Shown piece by piece: positions 34,735-43,909 of a stretch of DNA of 64,000 bases. This DNA is from an uncultured Eubacterium sp. (GTDB taxonomy: Bacteria > Bacillota > Clostridia > Oscillospirales > Acutalibacteraceae), in assembly GCA_910583925.1 (NCBI GenBank), contig CAJTZJ010000010.1, positions 1-64,000 of the forward strand, written 5' to 3'. How positions within the stretch are numbered: the first letter of the stretch is position 1; every line of letters starts with the position of its first letter. The position numbers and the translations under genes are program-made. The notes below the pieces were generated by a model. That model did not search any database. It was not told the origin of the DNA and worked only from the letters and a program-made list of their open reading frames with translations.

Positions 34735-36816
34735 TTAAACCTCTTCAATGATTACGATTTTGTTGTAATCAACACCTCTTACCTCAAGCTCAATGCCGAC
34801 ATTCATAAGATAAGCTCCGCTCTTTTCATATGTTTCTCCGCCAAGAGTTAATGAGTAGCGCTTGTTTTCATCAAGTCCGTCAAATAGCATAGGAACACTT
34901 TTTTTGTAAAATCTTGTGCCGTTTGCAGCAATAAAAGCAACACTTTTAGTTTTATCATCGTTTACATATTGATTGAAAAGGATTTCGTCCTCATCAATAT
35001 CCATAATTCTGTAAAGATTGCCGAATTGAACAACCTCTCTGATGTCCTTGTAAAGAACTATATTCTTTTTGCAGATTTCAAGGTCACTATCAGAATATTT
35101 TATCAGATTTCCTCCGATACCGAGTGAGCCCTGCATAGCAATGTTGAATCTGAAATCAAGGGAGCAGGGCTTGTTAATGCCTGCAATATCTGTTACCCAC
35201 GCACGCATGGCTTTTATCGGTCTTAAAAGTGTATATCCTTTTTGAATAACCATACGGTCAATTCCATCGGTATTGTCACTTGTCCACACCTGGTCATAAT
35301 GTGAAAGTGCGCCTAAATCAGCACGGCCTCCGCCGGAAGCGCAGCTTTCAACAGCAACATCCGGATGAAGCTTTTTAAGCTGATCAACAATATCATAAAC
35401 TGCCTTGGTGTGGAGATACCAAAGCATCTGCGGGCAATCAAGATTTTCTGCTCCGGCTTCGGAAAACGGTCTGTTCATATCCCATTTGATATATTTAATA
35501 TTGTGGTTTGTAAGCAAATCATTCAGGCAGTTGAATATGTATTCCTGAACTTCTTTTTTGGTCATATTCAGAACAAGCTGATTACGAAGCTCGTTTGAAT
35601 ATCTTGTATCAAAATGATATGCCCAATCGGGATGTGTTCTGTATAAATTGCTGTCTCTGTTAACCATTTCAGGCTCAACCCAGATACCGAAATCCATTCC
35701 AAGTCCGTTTACCTTGCTGATAAGTTCATCAAGTCCGTTCGGGAATTTATCCTTGTTGACAAACCAGTCGCCGAGTCCCGCTTTGTCGTTATTACGCTGC
35801 CCAAACCAGCCGTCATCCATAACGAAAAGTTCTACGCCTATTTTTGCAGCAATTTCCGCCAATGCAGTCTGATTTTTACTGTTTACATCAAATTCTGTTG
35901 CTTCCCATGAGTTATAAAGAACGGGAAGAAGTTTATCATTAAAGCTTTTCGGAAGAACATGGTTTACAACAAATTTATTCATTTGTCTTGACATTTCGCC
36001 GAAGCCCTGTGTATGTCCGCAGAATACCTTCGGTGTATCAAATGCTTCGCCCGGTTTAAGCTCAAATTTGAAATCAAAGTCACTGATTCCCATAATAATT
36101 CTTGTTGAATGGAATAAATCCCTTTCGGCAATTACCTTGAAGTTTCCGCTGTATGCAAGAATTCCAAAGTAAACATCGCCGCTTTTTTCATCTGCGTTCT
36201 GCGATGCAATGAAATAAGGGGATTGGTTATGTGATGTAGTACCTCTTCTGCTTTCACTTACAAAGGAGCCACCTTCAAGCGTGTTTTTTGTTTCAATATT
36301 TTCACTTCCCCAGGCGCCGTTTGTATTTCTGAAGGTATAGGGCTTCTTTGACGGCAGATTGAATTCAGCGCTGAAAAGCTTTTCAAAGAAAACAGAAGTA
36401 TCGGAATGGTTTTCAACTGCAGTCCATCTTGTAATAATATCATTGTCATCGCTGACAGCGTAGTTCAGTGTAATGATGAAGGGATAAACCTTGTCTGAAA
36501 ATCTGAGCTTCAGCGTGTTTTTGTCAATATCATAGCCGTTATACTGCAATAAAATATCACGGCAGCCGTCTGAAAACTCTGCTTTTAATGCACTGCCTCT
36601 GTAAACCGTCTGTCCGAAAGCGGTGTATTCCTGCTTGTATTCATCAAGCATGGATATATTAGAATTCTGTTCGCATACATTTTTGATAAAATAATCGTTT
36701 GTGTCGCATTTTCTGCCCCAGTGAAGATGACGGTTGTATCCGAATTTATCAACACCGAATACATAGTGGGTGTTCTTTGTTTCAAGAACAAAAATATTAT
36801 TTTTGCAAATAATCAT
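34735..36816 (-). CDS. GH36 alpha-galactosidase
   Basis: 693 residues, typical length. N-terminal beta-supersandwich, then barrel with DDGWFGQRN and GIWVEPEMVN, nucleophile Asp446 in IKWDMNRPF and acid/base Asp514 in TSDNTDGIDRM, with SCASGGGRADLG between them. Cleaves terminal alpha-1,6-galactose from raffinose, stachyose and galactomannan fragments; no signal peptide, so cytoplasmic. Start has AAGGAG. The divergent AraC-type gene is its probable regulator. Confidence 0.95.
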   Translation of the reverse strand: MIICKNNIFVLETKNTHYVFGVDKFGYNRHLHWGRKCDTNDYFIKNVCEQNSNISMLDEYKQEYTAFGQTVYRGSALKAEFSDGCRDILLQYNGYDIDKNTLKLRFSDKVYPFIITLNYAVSDDNDIITRWTAVENHSDTSVFFEKLFSAEFNLPSKKPYTFRNTNGAWGSENIETKNTLEGGSFVSESRRGTTSHNQSPYFIASQNADEKSGDVYFGILAYSGNFKVIAERDLFHSTRIIMGISDFDFKFELKPGEAFDTPKVFCGHTQGFGEMSRQMNKFVVNHVLPKSFNDKLLPVLYNSWEATEFDVNSKNQTALAEIAAKIGVELFVMDDGWFGQRNNDKAGLGDWFVNKDKFPNGLDELISKVNGLGMDFGIWVEPEMVNRDSNLYRTHPDWAYHFDTRYSNELRNQLVLNMTKKEVQEYIFNCLNDLLTNHNIKYIKWDMNRPFSEAGAENLDCPQMLWYLHTKAVYDIVDQLKKLHPDVAVESCASGGGRADLGALSHYDQVWTSDNTDGIDRMVIQKGYTLLRPIKAMRAWVTDIAGINKPCSLDFRFNIAMQGSLGIGGNLIKYSDSDLEICKKNIVLYKDIREVVQFGNLYRIMDIDEDEILFNQYVNDDKTKSVAFIAANGTRFYKKSVPMLFDGLDENKRYSLTLGGETYEKSGAYLMNVGIELEVRGVDYNKIVIIEEV

Positions 36817-36896
36817 TTATGTGTTCTCCTTTATGGTTGACATTATTTGCTTTTTTGAATATTATTAAAATATCACAAATTAAGTAGTGCATAAAT

Positions 36897-36916
36897 AAGA
36901 AATATTAAGAAATATG
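36897..36916. repeat. Tandem 10-bp repeat AAGAAATATT/AAGAAATATG
   Basis: Two adjacent copies differing in the last base, in the 114-bp divergent region between the GH36 and AraC-type genes. AraC-family proteins often bind direct repeats, so this may be the operator. Confidence 0.35.
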
Positions 36917-36930
36917 TTAGGATTATAACG

Positions 36931-37743
36931 ATGATTGAAAAGTTTAAAAACTTTACTGCTTTGTATGATGAAAACGAACCGCTCAAGATAGATATTGTCG
37001 GCGAAACATATTGCGATAAAACCTTTAAAATTGAAAGAAAGGTTTCCGACTTAAATGCTCTTGAATTTATTATAGACGGCAAAGGAACCCTTGATATAGG
37101 AAATCAGCATTTAATTCCTGAAAAGAATGATGTTTTTTTTCTGAAGAAAGGAAGTTTTCATAAATACAGAACGGATTCAAATCATCCGTGGCATAAATTC
37201 TGGATTGTTTTTAACGGGGATTTCGCCGAAAGCTTAATCAAATGCTATCTTCCGAAAGATGTTTATCTGTTTAAAAACTGCAATGCCGTTAAAAGGTATT
37301 TTGAAGAAATTGTAGAAACTACAAGAAAAGATTTGCCGTATGATATAATGGTAAACAGAATTACAATAAGCCTTATGCATATTTTTATTTATATACGAAA
37401 CAGAGTTATTATGGATAACGAGGAATTACCCGATATTATCAGAAAGAATCTTGATGAATCCGTTGAAAGCGCATTTAATCTTGATAATCTCTGCCGAAGT
37501 GTGAATTATTCAAAAAATTATGTTATCCATGTTTTTAAAAATAAATATAAGTTAACCCCTTATCAATATTTTCTTGATAAAAAAATTGAGGCTGCAAAAA
37601 CATATTTAATACATACGAATTTAAGCGTTGGCAGTATTGCAAATACGCTTCATTATGCAGATCAGCAGTATTTTTCCTCAAGCTTTAAAAAGGCAACGGG
37701 CTGCTCGCCGTTAGAGTACAGAAGAAAGACACAAAGAGATTAG
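36931..37743 (+). CDS. AraC-family transcriptional regulator
   Basis: 270 residues: an N-terminal cupin-like sugar sensor (about 20-120, with GKGTLDIGNQHLIPEKNDVFFLKKGSFH) and a C-terminal pair of helix-turn-helix motifs (about 165-265, with SVNYSKNYVIHVFKNKYKLTPYQYF and the closing ADQQYFSSSFKKATGCSPLEYRR). Divergent from GH36, which it most likely activates in response to galactosides. AGGA lies about 9 bp before the ATG. Confidence 0.93.
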   Translation: MIEKFKNFTALYDENEPLKIDIVGETYCDKTFKIERKVSDLNALEFIIDGKGTLDIGNQHLIPEKNDVFFLKKGSFHKYRTDSNHPWHKFWIVFNGDFAESLIKCYLPKDVYLFKNCNAVKRYFEEIVETTRKDLPYDIMVNRITISLMHIFIYIRNRVIMDNEELPDIIRKNLDESVESAFNLDNLCRSVNYSKNYVIHVFKNKYKLTPYQYFLDKKIEAAKTYLIHTNLSVGSIANTLHYADQQYFSSSFKKATGCSPLEYRRKTQRD

Positions 37744-37879
37744 TAAAGGTTTATTAAATATTTTATTGTGATATTTATCGTATAAACAGTGATAATCTTA
37801 ACATTATAGACGACATTTCCTATTTATAATGGCAGTTATATATGATATATTACATTATTATAAAAAGGGGGGAAGATAT

Positions 37880-39187
37880 ATGGAAAAGCCATTTTCCTTT
37901 TTCCTTGTAACGGATACACATTATTTTGACAGCTCATTCGGCAGAACCGGACCGGCTTATGAAGAAAGAAGCCGAACGGATCAAAAATGTGTTGCCGAAA
38001 CACCTGCCATTATTGATGCAGGCTTTAAGCAGATTGCCGAGGATACGCAAACGGATGTCATTTTAATTCCCGGCGATTTGGTCTACAGAGGTGAATATCA
38101 GAGTCATGTTGGGTTCAGAGAAAGGCTTTATCGGCTTAAAGAACAGGGAAAAAAGATTTACTTAATTACAGCCCGTCACGACTATGGCGGAGAATCTGCA
38201 GAATTTATTGATGATAAGGTTGTTCCTGTAAAGGGTATGCCGAGAGAAGAGCTCAGAGATTTTTATAAGGATTTCGGATTTGACGATGCAATCAGCGAGC
38301 ATAAGGACAGCATGAGCTATGTTGCTCAGCTTGCAGACGGAATCAGACTTCTTGCTCTTAACTGCGATGGAGACTGCAAAGATTTTAAAGGCATCTGGGA
38401 TAATCAGATGGAATGGGCTCTTGAACAAATAAGGGAAGCCCATAAAAGCGGAAACTATATATTTGCGATGACGCATTATCCGCTTTTGCCCTTTTCGGCT
38501 ATTATGAATCTGATAGGTGATGCAAAGCTTACGGCTTGGGAAGATACTGCAGAAAAGCTTGCCGATGCAGGCGTTGATTTGATTTTTACAGGGCATATGC
38601 ATGCGCAGGCTGTTACGGAATATATAACCAAAAAAGGCAATCGGATTACCGATGTGCAGACAGGCTGTTTTGTAGGCTGCCCTTGTGCATACAGGCGTGT
38701 TACTTTTGAAAATCAGGATACGATTGATATTCAATCATACACCATTAATGATTTTGATTATGATAAAAATGGTAAAACTGCCGAGGAATATTTCAGGTGG
38801 CGATTTGACAGAATGATTTTATGGAAAATGGAGGAAATTCTTCCGAAACCCATTAAAAAGCTTCTTGACAAATTTACGCTGAAAAAGCTTGGAAGGCTTT
38901 TGTTCTTCAGGGTTGATGAAAGTATTAAAAACAGATTTGCCGTTGATGTCGGTGTTGAACTTGTGCGAAATATCTTTTTGGGCAATGAGCCGTATGTTAA
39001 AGGTACACCGATGTACGAAGCAATGGCTAAGCTTTTGAAAAGGCTTCATTTTGTTACGCATATACTTGAAAAAAAGCTTGGCAAAAGCAATCCGGTTCTT
39101 GCAGATATTGATACCTTTGTTCTTTCTATGCTTGGTGATGAGGAACAAAGAGATTATAATTTAAAATTAAAGATTAACAGGGGGTAA
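37880..39187 (+). CDS. Metallophosphoesterase with altered GNHD motif
   Basis: 435 residues from the ATG at 37880, which has GGGGGGAAG upstream. Motifs: Asp12-x-His14 in VTDTHYF, IPGDLVY, ITARHDYGG (Arg99-His100), MTHYPLL and FTGHMHAQ. The usual Asn of GNHD is replaced by Arg, which normally contacts metal and phosphate, so catalysis or specificity may differ. No signal peptide. The C-terminal about 120 residues are unknown. The transporter gene follows 5 bp later, suggesting the phosphoesterase acts on its substrate after uptake. Confidence 0.85.
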   Translation: MEKPFSFFLVTDTHYFDSSFGRTGPAYEERSRTDQKCVAETPAIIDAGFKQIAEDTQTDVILIPGDLVYRGEYQSHVGFRERLYRLKEQGKKIYLITARHDYGGESAEFIDDKVVPVKGMPREELRDFYKDFGFDDAISEHKDSMSYVAQLADGIRLLALNCDGDCKDFKGIWDNQMEWALEQIREAHKSGNYIFAMTHYPLLPFSAIMNLIGDAKLTAWEDTAEKLADAGVDLIFTGHMHAQAVTEYITKKGNRITDVQTGCFVGCPCAYRRVTFENQDTIDIQSYTINDFDYDKNGKTAEEYFRWRFDRMILWKMEEILPKPIKKLLDKFTLKKLGRLLFFRVDESIKNRFAVDVGVELVRNIFLGNEPYVKGTPMYEAMAKLLKRLHFVTHILEKKLGKSNPVLADIDTFVLSMLGDEEQRDYNLKLKINRG

Positions 39188-39192
39188 TTATC

Positions 39193-40662
39193 GTGTCTGA
39201 ATTAGCGTCAAAAGCTAAAATCTACGATCCAAATCAAAAACATTTAAAAGCCAATGAATTTATTCTGTATCTTGTGGCAGTTTTCTTTTACACAATGATG
39301 ACAGGTGCCGTGGGTTCCTACAGAAATGACTATTTAGTTAATGTACTTACACTTTCTCCTAAAAATGTAACGCTGTTTAATACATTAACCTCAATTATTC
39401 CGTTTGTTCTTAATATTTTTATTACAATATATATTGACGGCAGAAGAGTCGGTAAGGGGGGAAAGTTCAGACCGCTTGCTTTGCTTGTGGCAATTCCTAC
39501 AGGTGTTTTTCTTGTGCTTTCATTCTATGCTCCGTCAGGATTAACAGGCACAATGCTTATGATTTATCTTATAACCGTTGCTGTTGCCTGGGCAGTATGT
39601 ACCAATTTCGGAGATACAGTAAATAAGGTTGCTATTGTTCTGACTCCTAATCTGAAGGAAAGAGATACCGTTATGTCTTTCAGAGGTATTGTATCTGCTG
39701 TCGGTAATTCAGCTCCGCTTGTTGTTGAGCTTGTTATTGCATTTATGGTTAAGGATAAGGGGCTTCGATATATTCTTGTTGCTTCGCTCTGCAGTGTGTT
39801 CGGTATTATCACAATGCTGCTTGGTATGAAAACCGTTCGTGAAAGGATTACATACAGCAATCAAAGAAAAAACCCTGTTGAGGGATTTGCAGATATTCTT
39901 AAAAACAAGTATTCATGGACGATTATCTTCTCTGAGTTTTTAAAGAGCTTCCGCGGTATTTCAACATATATGGGTGTTTTTCTGGCAGAGGCTTTGCTGG
40001 GTCCCGGTAAATTCTTGCTCTTCGGTCTTCCTACAGGTATCGGAACAGCGGTTGGTATGCTTGTAATAAATTTCCTTCTTAAAAAGTTCAATTCAAAGCA
40101 GTTATATATTGCAAGCGGTATTTATTCTGTGTTTGCAAATGTTGTTGCCTTTGGAATTGGCTATACTTATTTCAAATCGCCGAGTCCGGTTCTGCAGATA
40201 GTATTTGTTGCATCGCTGTTTCTTATCGGTTTGCAGTTTGGTGCTTCAAACCTGCTTCCGACGATGTTTCAGGCAGATGTACTTGAAACAATTGAACTTA
40301 AAACAGGTAAAAGGCTTGATGCTTCACTGCCATTTATTATCGGTATAGGAACTATGATTTCAGGAACAATTGCTTCTGCGCTTGCTCCCCAGGTTTTATA
40401 TGGCACAAAGGTTCCGATTATTGAATATGTTCAGGCGGTTGATGGTGTAGCACAGGAACAGAGTCTGCATACAAAAATAATGCTTTTGTTTTTCTATACA
40501 ATTGTTCATGGTATTATGATGTTCCTTGCAGGTGTGCCGTTCTTCTTCTATAAGCTGACAGGCAAAACCAAGGATGATATCCATAATGCAGTTCTTGAAC
40601 AGCGCGCAAAGCTGGCCGCTGAAAAAGGAGAAGCTGTAGAAGAAAATGCTGAAGAAGCATAA
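39193..40662 (+). CDS. GPH/MFS-type transporter
   Basis: 489 residues starting at GTG behind a GGGGG site. About 12 membrane helices, with IDGRRVGKGGKFRPLALL after the second helix, the cytoplasmic loop pattern of the glycoside-pentoside-hexuronide:cation symporter (MelB) family. The region between helices 6 and 7 contains basic residues as usual. Likely brings a glycoside or glycan breakdown product into the cell; co-transcribed with a phosphoesterase. Substrate unknown; alpha-galactosides are attractive given the neighbouring GH36 and GH27 genes. Confidence 0.85.
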   Translation: MSELASKAKIYDPNQKHLKANEFILYLVAVFFYTMMTGAVGSYRNDYLVNVLTLSPKNVTLFNTLTSIIPFVLNIFITIYIDGRRVGKGGKFRPLALLVAIPTGVFLVLSFYAPSGLTGTMLMIYLITVAVAWAVCTNFGDTVNKVAIVLTPNLKERDTVMSFRGIVSAVGNSAPLVVELVIAFMVKDKGLRYILVASLCSVFGIITMLLGMKTVRERITYSNQRKNPVEGFADILKNKYSWTIIFSEFLKSFRGISTYMGVFLAEALLGPGKFLLFGLPTGIGTAVGMLVINFLLKKFNSKQLYIASGIYSVFANVVAFGIGYTYFKSPSPVLQIVFVASLFLIGLQFGASNLLPTMFQADVLETIELKTGKRLDASLPFIIGIGTMISGTIASALAPQVLYGTKVPIIEYVQAVDGVAQEQSLHTKIMLLFFYTIVHGIMMFLAGVPFFFYKLTGKTKDDIHNAVLEQRAKLAAEKGEAVEENAEEA

Positions 40663-40684
40663 ATATATTTGACTGCAAAGTTTT

Positions 40685-40715
40685 AAAGAGTGTGGGTTTT
40701 ATCCACACTCTTTTT
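40685..40715 (+). terminator. Terminator of the transporter operon
   Basis: AAAGAGTGTGG (40685-40695) pairs with CCACACTCTTT (40703-40713), followed by T residues. Confidence 0.85.
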
Positions 40716-40758
40716 ACTGTGCTGAATTTTGCTTGTCAGAGTCTTTGATAACAATAAA

Positions 40759-40779
40759 AAGCAGCCCTTAGGGCTGCTT
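40759..40779 (-). terminator. Terminator of the GH27 operon
   Basis: AAGCAGCCC (40759-40767) pairs with GGGCTGCTT (40771-40779); on the minus strand a T run follows. Confidence 0.85.
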
Positions 40780-40785
40780 ATCGTT

Positions 40786-42516
40786 TTATTTGCTTATTCT
40801 GTAAACCTTGACGCCGTGCTTCGGCATTGAAGCGGAAAGTATGCTTGTTGAAAATTTTTCATTGCTCCATAATTCGTGAATATTATATGAGGAATGAGTG
40901 TCAAATCCAAGGTAATCATCTTCGGCAAGCTCGTTCAGATCAAATGAAAGACCTTTTGGTTTGCTGCTTGTATTAAAGAAGCAAAGGGCTGTATCGCCGT
41001 TTGCCAGCGGACGGGCAAGAATATCTATGCCGGATACTTTTTTTACTCTTTTAGCAGCCTTGCCGAGCGGATCCTGGTCAATAGCAATCAAATCTCTGTT
41101 TGTAACAATATTAAGAACAGGATGATTTTCAACAGCAGTTCCGTCTTCATTTACGAAATTTCTTATATCATTTCCGAGAACAAGCGGAGCAGCCATCATA
41201 CACCAAAGTGAGAAATGCGCTCTGTTTTCATCTTCCGTAAGCTTTCCGTTTCCAACCTCAAGCATATCCGGATCATTCCAGGCACCCGGCTTTGAATATT
41301 TGTAAAGCTTTATATTATGACAATAAATAAGATAAATGCTTTTCCAGAATGGCATAATATCATGCGTTGTACGCCACATATTGCCTGCCTTAGCGCCCCA
41401 TTTATGCGGAAGCGAGGTGCCCCATTCGCATATGGAGAAAATAATCGGCTTTTCGGGATTTCCTGTTTTTTCGGAAACGGCTTTGGTAGCTTTTTTTATT
41501 TCTCTTGCCATTCTTGAATATTGAGTATAAGAACTGTCAGCCAAAGTACGGGCAGGGTTTTTTAAAACAATTTCGTTTTCTCCTGCCTGTAAATCAACCA
41601 TAAGCTGTAATCTTCCCGTTGCATTAAAGCCTTTGGTTTTCTGCGCGAACACCTCGTGAATTTCGCCGTTTACGATTATCTGAAGATATTGCTCATGATG
41701 AAGATTAAAGCTTTTATAAATGAGAAGTGTAAGAACATATTTTCCGCTGAGCTCAACAACCGGTCTGAAGGTTGCTGTGCCTGCGTTATGATTTAACAGA
41801 CCGACTGCTTTTCCGCTTGGAAGTCTTTTGATGTTTACAATCTGTGCTCTGCCTGTAAATGCGGCATCCTCGGGTTTTAAAGTGCATTCAACGGCTTTCC
41901 CAGGTCTGTTCAGCTCAATGCCCTCAATAACAGGGGCATCGCCGCTAATCTTTTTGTTGTGGCAAAAATCGTATTTGAAGAATTCACAGCCCCATTCGGC
42001 AATTGTTTTTGCATCAATAGCTTCGTTTCCAAGGCTTGCGGGTAAATCCTCGCAGGTTAATGTTCCGTTTGAAGAATAAAGTCCAACCTTCATTCCCATA
42101 TGATTTATTTTCTCAATAACAGCAGGAATTCCTGATGGGAATTTTCCAAGGTCGCCCTGTAATCTTCCGTTTTCATCACGGAAAGAGCTGTGCCAGCAAT
42201 CGTCAATATTTATGTATTGATATCCTGCGTCTGTAAGACCGGAAAGTCGCATAGCGGCAGCCGTGCTGAGAATGAGTTCCTCGCTTATATTCTGTTTAAA
42301 GGTGTTCCAGCTGCTCCATCCCATCGGTGGGGTAAGTGCAGCGCCGCTGTCATAATCTTCAACCTCATCGGTATTGATAGTAAGCTTTGTGGGAACGCCC
42401 ATTTTTTCAAGTGCACAAAGCGGGCATTTTCCGTTTTTTCTGTAATTTACAAACCAGCTTATGAAATACAAAAGACCGATAAGCACTACTATAAGTAATA
42501 AAATAAGAAACCACAT
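40786..42516 (-). CDS. Membrane-anchored GH27 alpha-galactosidase with inserted beta domain
   Basis: 576 residues. One membrane helix (about 2-22) is followed by RKNGK, then a C-x2-C pair (Cys31, Cys34) and the barrel from TPPMGWSSWN (62-71). Nucleophile Asp183 is in FFKYDFCHN and acid/base Asp386 in WRTTHDI; CEWG is at 363-366. Between Asp183 and the later barrel strands, about residues 190-325 form an extra beta-rich domain like a CBM35 carbohydrate-binding module (SGKYVLTLLIYKS, QIIVNGEIHEVF, QAGENEIVLKN). Basic residues after the helix predict a cytoplasmic enzyme. Cleaves alpha-galactosides. Confidence 0.9.
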   Translation of the reverse strand: MWFLILLLIVVLIGLLYFISWFVNYRKNGKCPLCALEKMGVPTKLTINTDEVEDYDSGAALTPPMGWSSWNTFKQNISEELILSTAAAMRLSGLTDAGYQYINIDDCWHSSFRDENGRLQGDLGKFPSGIPAVIEKINHMGMKVGLYSSNGTLTCEDLPASLGNEAIDAKTIAEWGCEFFKYDFCHNKKISGDAPVIEGIELNRPGKAVECTLKPEDAAFTGRAQIVNIKRLPSGKAVGLLNHNAGTATFRPVVELSGKYVLTLLIYKSFNLHHEQYLQIIVNGEIHEVFAQKTKGFNATGRLQLMVDLQAGENEIVLKNPARTLADSSYTQYSRMAREIKKATKAVSEKTGNPEKPIIFSICEWGTSLPHKWGAKAGNMWRTTHDIMPFWKSIYLIYCHNIKLYKYSKPGAWNDPDMLEVGNGKLTEDENRAHFSLWCMMAAPLVLGNDIRNFVNEDGTAVENHPVLNIVTNRDLIAIDQDPLGKAAKRVKKVSGIDILARPLANGDTALCFFNTSSKPKGLSFDLNELAEDDYLGFDTHSSYNIHELWSNEKFSTSILSASMPKHGVKVYRISK

Positions 42517-42536
42517 AAAATATACCTCTTTAATTT

Positions 42537-43043
42537 TTATCCGAAAACAGCGTTTCCAACGAAAAGTGAAAGCAAGGTTATAATAAGCCCTGCAATGAAT
42601 ACACCTACTGATATAACGCCAAAGGATTTCTTTTTATCAAGATGAAGAAGAGATGCAAGAAGTGCACCTGTCCATCCGCCTGTTCCCGGCAAAGGAATTG
42701 CAACAAACAAAAGAAGCCCCCATATTCCGTATTTATCAATTTTATCTCTCTTTTTAAGTGTTTTTTCCTCAAGCCAAAAGATAATTCTGTTTATTCCCGG
42801 AACTTTTTTAAGAACCTCGAAAATCCAGTTTATTAAAAGTAAAATAAACGGAATAGGTAATATGTTACCTAAAAAACTGATGATAAATCCGACAAACGGA
42901 TTCATCTGCAGCAAAACAATTGCCGTAAACATTCCCAGCCTGCATTCAAGAATGGGACAAAGTGATATAATAAATACAACCAGCCAATCGGGTATTCCGT
43001 GGGCAGTTAAAAACTGCTGCAGTGTTTCGCAGATTTCCTGCAT
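42537..43043 (-). CDS. Small multidrug-export-type membrane protein (COG2426)
   Basis: 168 residues, about 4 helices, with the family pattern IISLCPILECRLGMFTAIVL, AIPLPGTGGWTGALLASLL and GVISVGVFIAGLIITLLSL. Annotated as small multidrug export proteins, but transport is not well demonstrated. Lies 20 bp upstream of the GH27 gene and may share its transcript. Confidence 0.85.
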   Translation of the reverse strand: MQEICETLQQFLTAHGIPDWLVVFIISLCPILECRLGMFTAIVLLQMNPFVGFIISFLGNILPIPFILLLINWIFEVLKKVPGINRIIFWLEEKTLKKRDKIDKYGIWGLLLFVAIPLPGTGGWTGALLASLLHLDKKKSFGVISVGVFIAGLIITLLSLFVGNAVFG

Positions 43044-43058
43044 AATATCTCTCCTAAA

Positions 43059-43778
43059 TCAGATATAATTATTTTGGTTTAAAAAATTGTGGGCTGCCGT
43101 GATAATGTTTTTATCATTATCAAATTTCAAAAGACTCAGCGCTCTGTCGTAGGTAAGCCAGATATAATCTTCAATTTCCTCTGCCTGAATAGAGGTTGAG
43201 GTGTCCTGCGTTGTGCCGACAAAAATTGAAACAACCTTTTCAATTCTGTTTTGAATTTTATATTTGGAAATACATTCAAAGCCTTCAATAAGACGCATAT
43301 GGATTCCCGTTTCTTCAAGCACTTCACGAAGAGCTGTTTCCTCTTTGGTTTCGCCCATTTCAATATGGCCCTTTGGAAATCCCCAATGAGCCGAACGCCT
43401 GTTTTTTATAAGTAGGTATCTTATTTCGCCTTTAATATCTCTGAAAACAACAGCTCCGCAGCTGCTTTCATAAAGGCATTCAATTTTATAATTCGGAAAA
43501 TCCTTTTCAATATCAATATATTCCCGTATATCATTGATAATGAATCTTGTGCTTTTAGGGGCAACAATCCAAATGAATTTTCCGTTTTTTCTGTTGCTTA
43601 AAACCGCTATAACTCGTCCATCAAAATTACTGACCGGATGATGAATTCCCATGATGAATGCGCCTTGGTTTTCAGTATTGTAAACAGTTCCGTAATTAAG
43701 TGGATAATTATAGCCCGTTTTTTCATCTGTAGAGCCAATCGGCTTAACGACCCTGACTCTGACATATTTACCGAGCAT
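43059..43778 (-). CDS. Two-domain Nudix hydrolase
   Basis: 239 residues. The N-terminal about 105 residues resemble the pyrophosphatase-like domain fused to Nudix enzymes in Clostridia (YPLNYGTV). The C-terminal Nudix domain has the full box GHIEMGETKEETALREVLEE-TGI with the REVLEE core, like diadenosine-tetraphosphate hydrolases. Likely clears nucleotide polyphosphates; substrate not fixed. Start lies 15 bp upstream-linked to the following membrane protein gene, so operon-like. Confidence 0.88.
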   Translation of the reverse strand: MLGKYVRVRVVKPIGSTDEKTGYNYPLNYGTVYNTENQGAFIMGIHHPVSNFDGRVIAVLSNRKNGKFIWIVAPKSTRFIINDIREYIDIEKDFPNYKIECLYESSCGAVVFRDIKGEIRYLLIKNRRSAHWGFPKGHIEMGETKEETALREVLEETGIHMRLIEGFECISKYKIQNRIEKVVSIFVGTTQDTSTSIQAEEIEDYIWLTYDRALSLLKFDNDKNIITAAHNFLNQNNYI

Positions 43779-43866
43779 GATTTCACCACCGAGTTAAAGA
43801 ATAAAATATAAAATAATTATATAACAAATAGAAGTAATATACAAGCATTAATTACATTTATAATAA

Positions 43867-43904
43867 AAAGAGTATTACAAAAAAGTTATTTTGTAATACT
43901 CTTT
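43867..43904 (-). terminator. Terminator of the LCP gene
   Basis: A perfect 16-bp stem (43867-43882 with 43889-43904), 6-nt loop; on the minus strand followed by T residues. Confidence 0.85.
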
Positions 43905-43909
43905 GCAGG

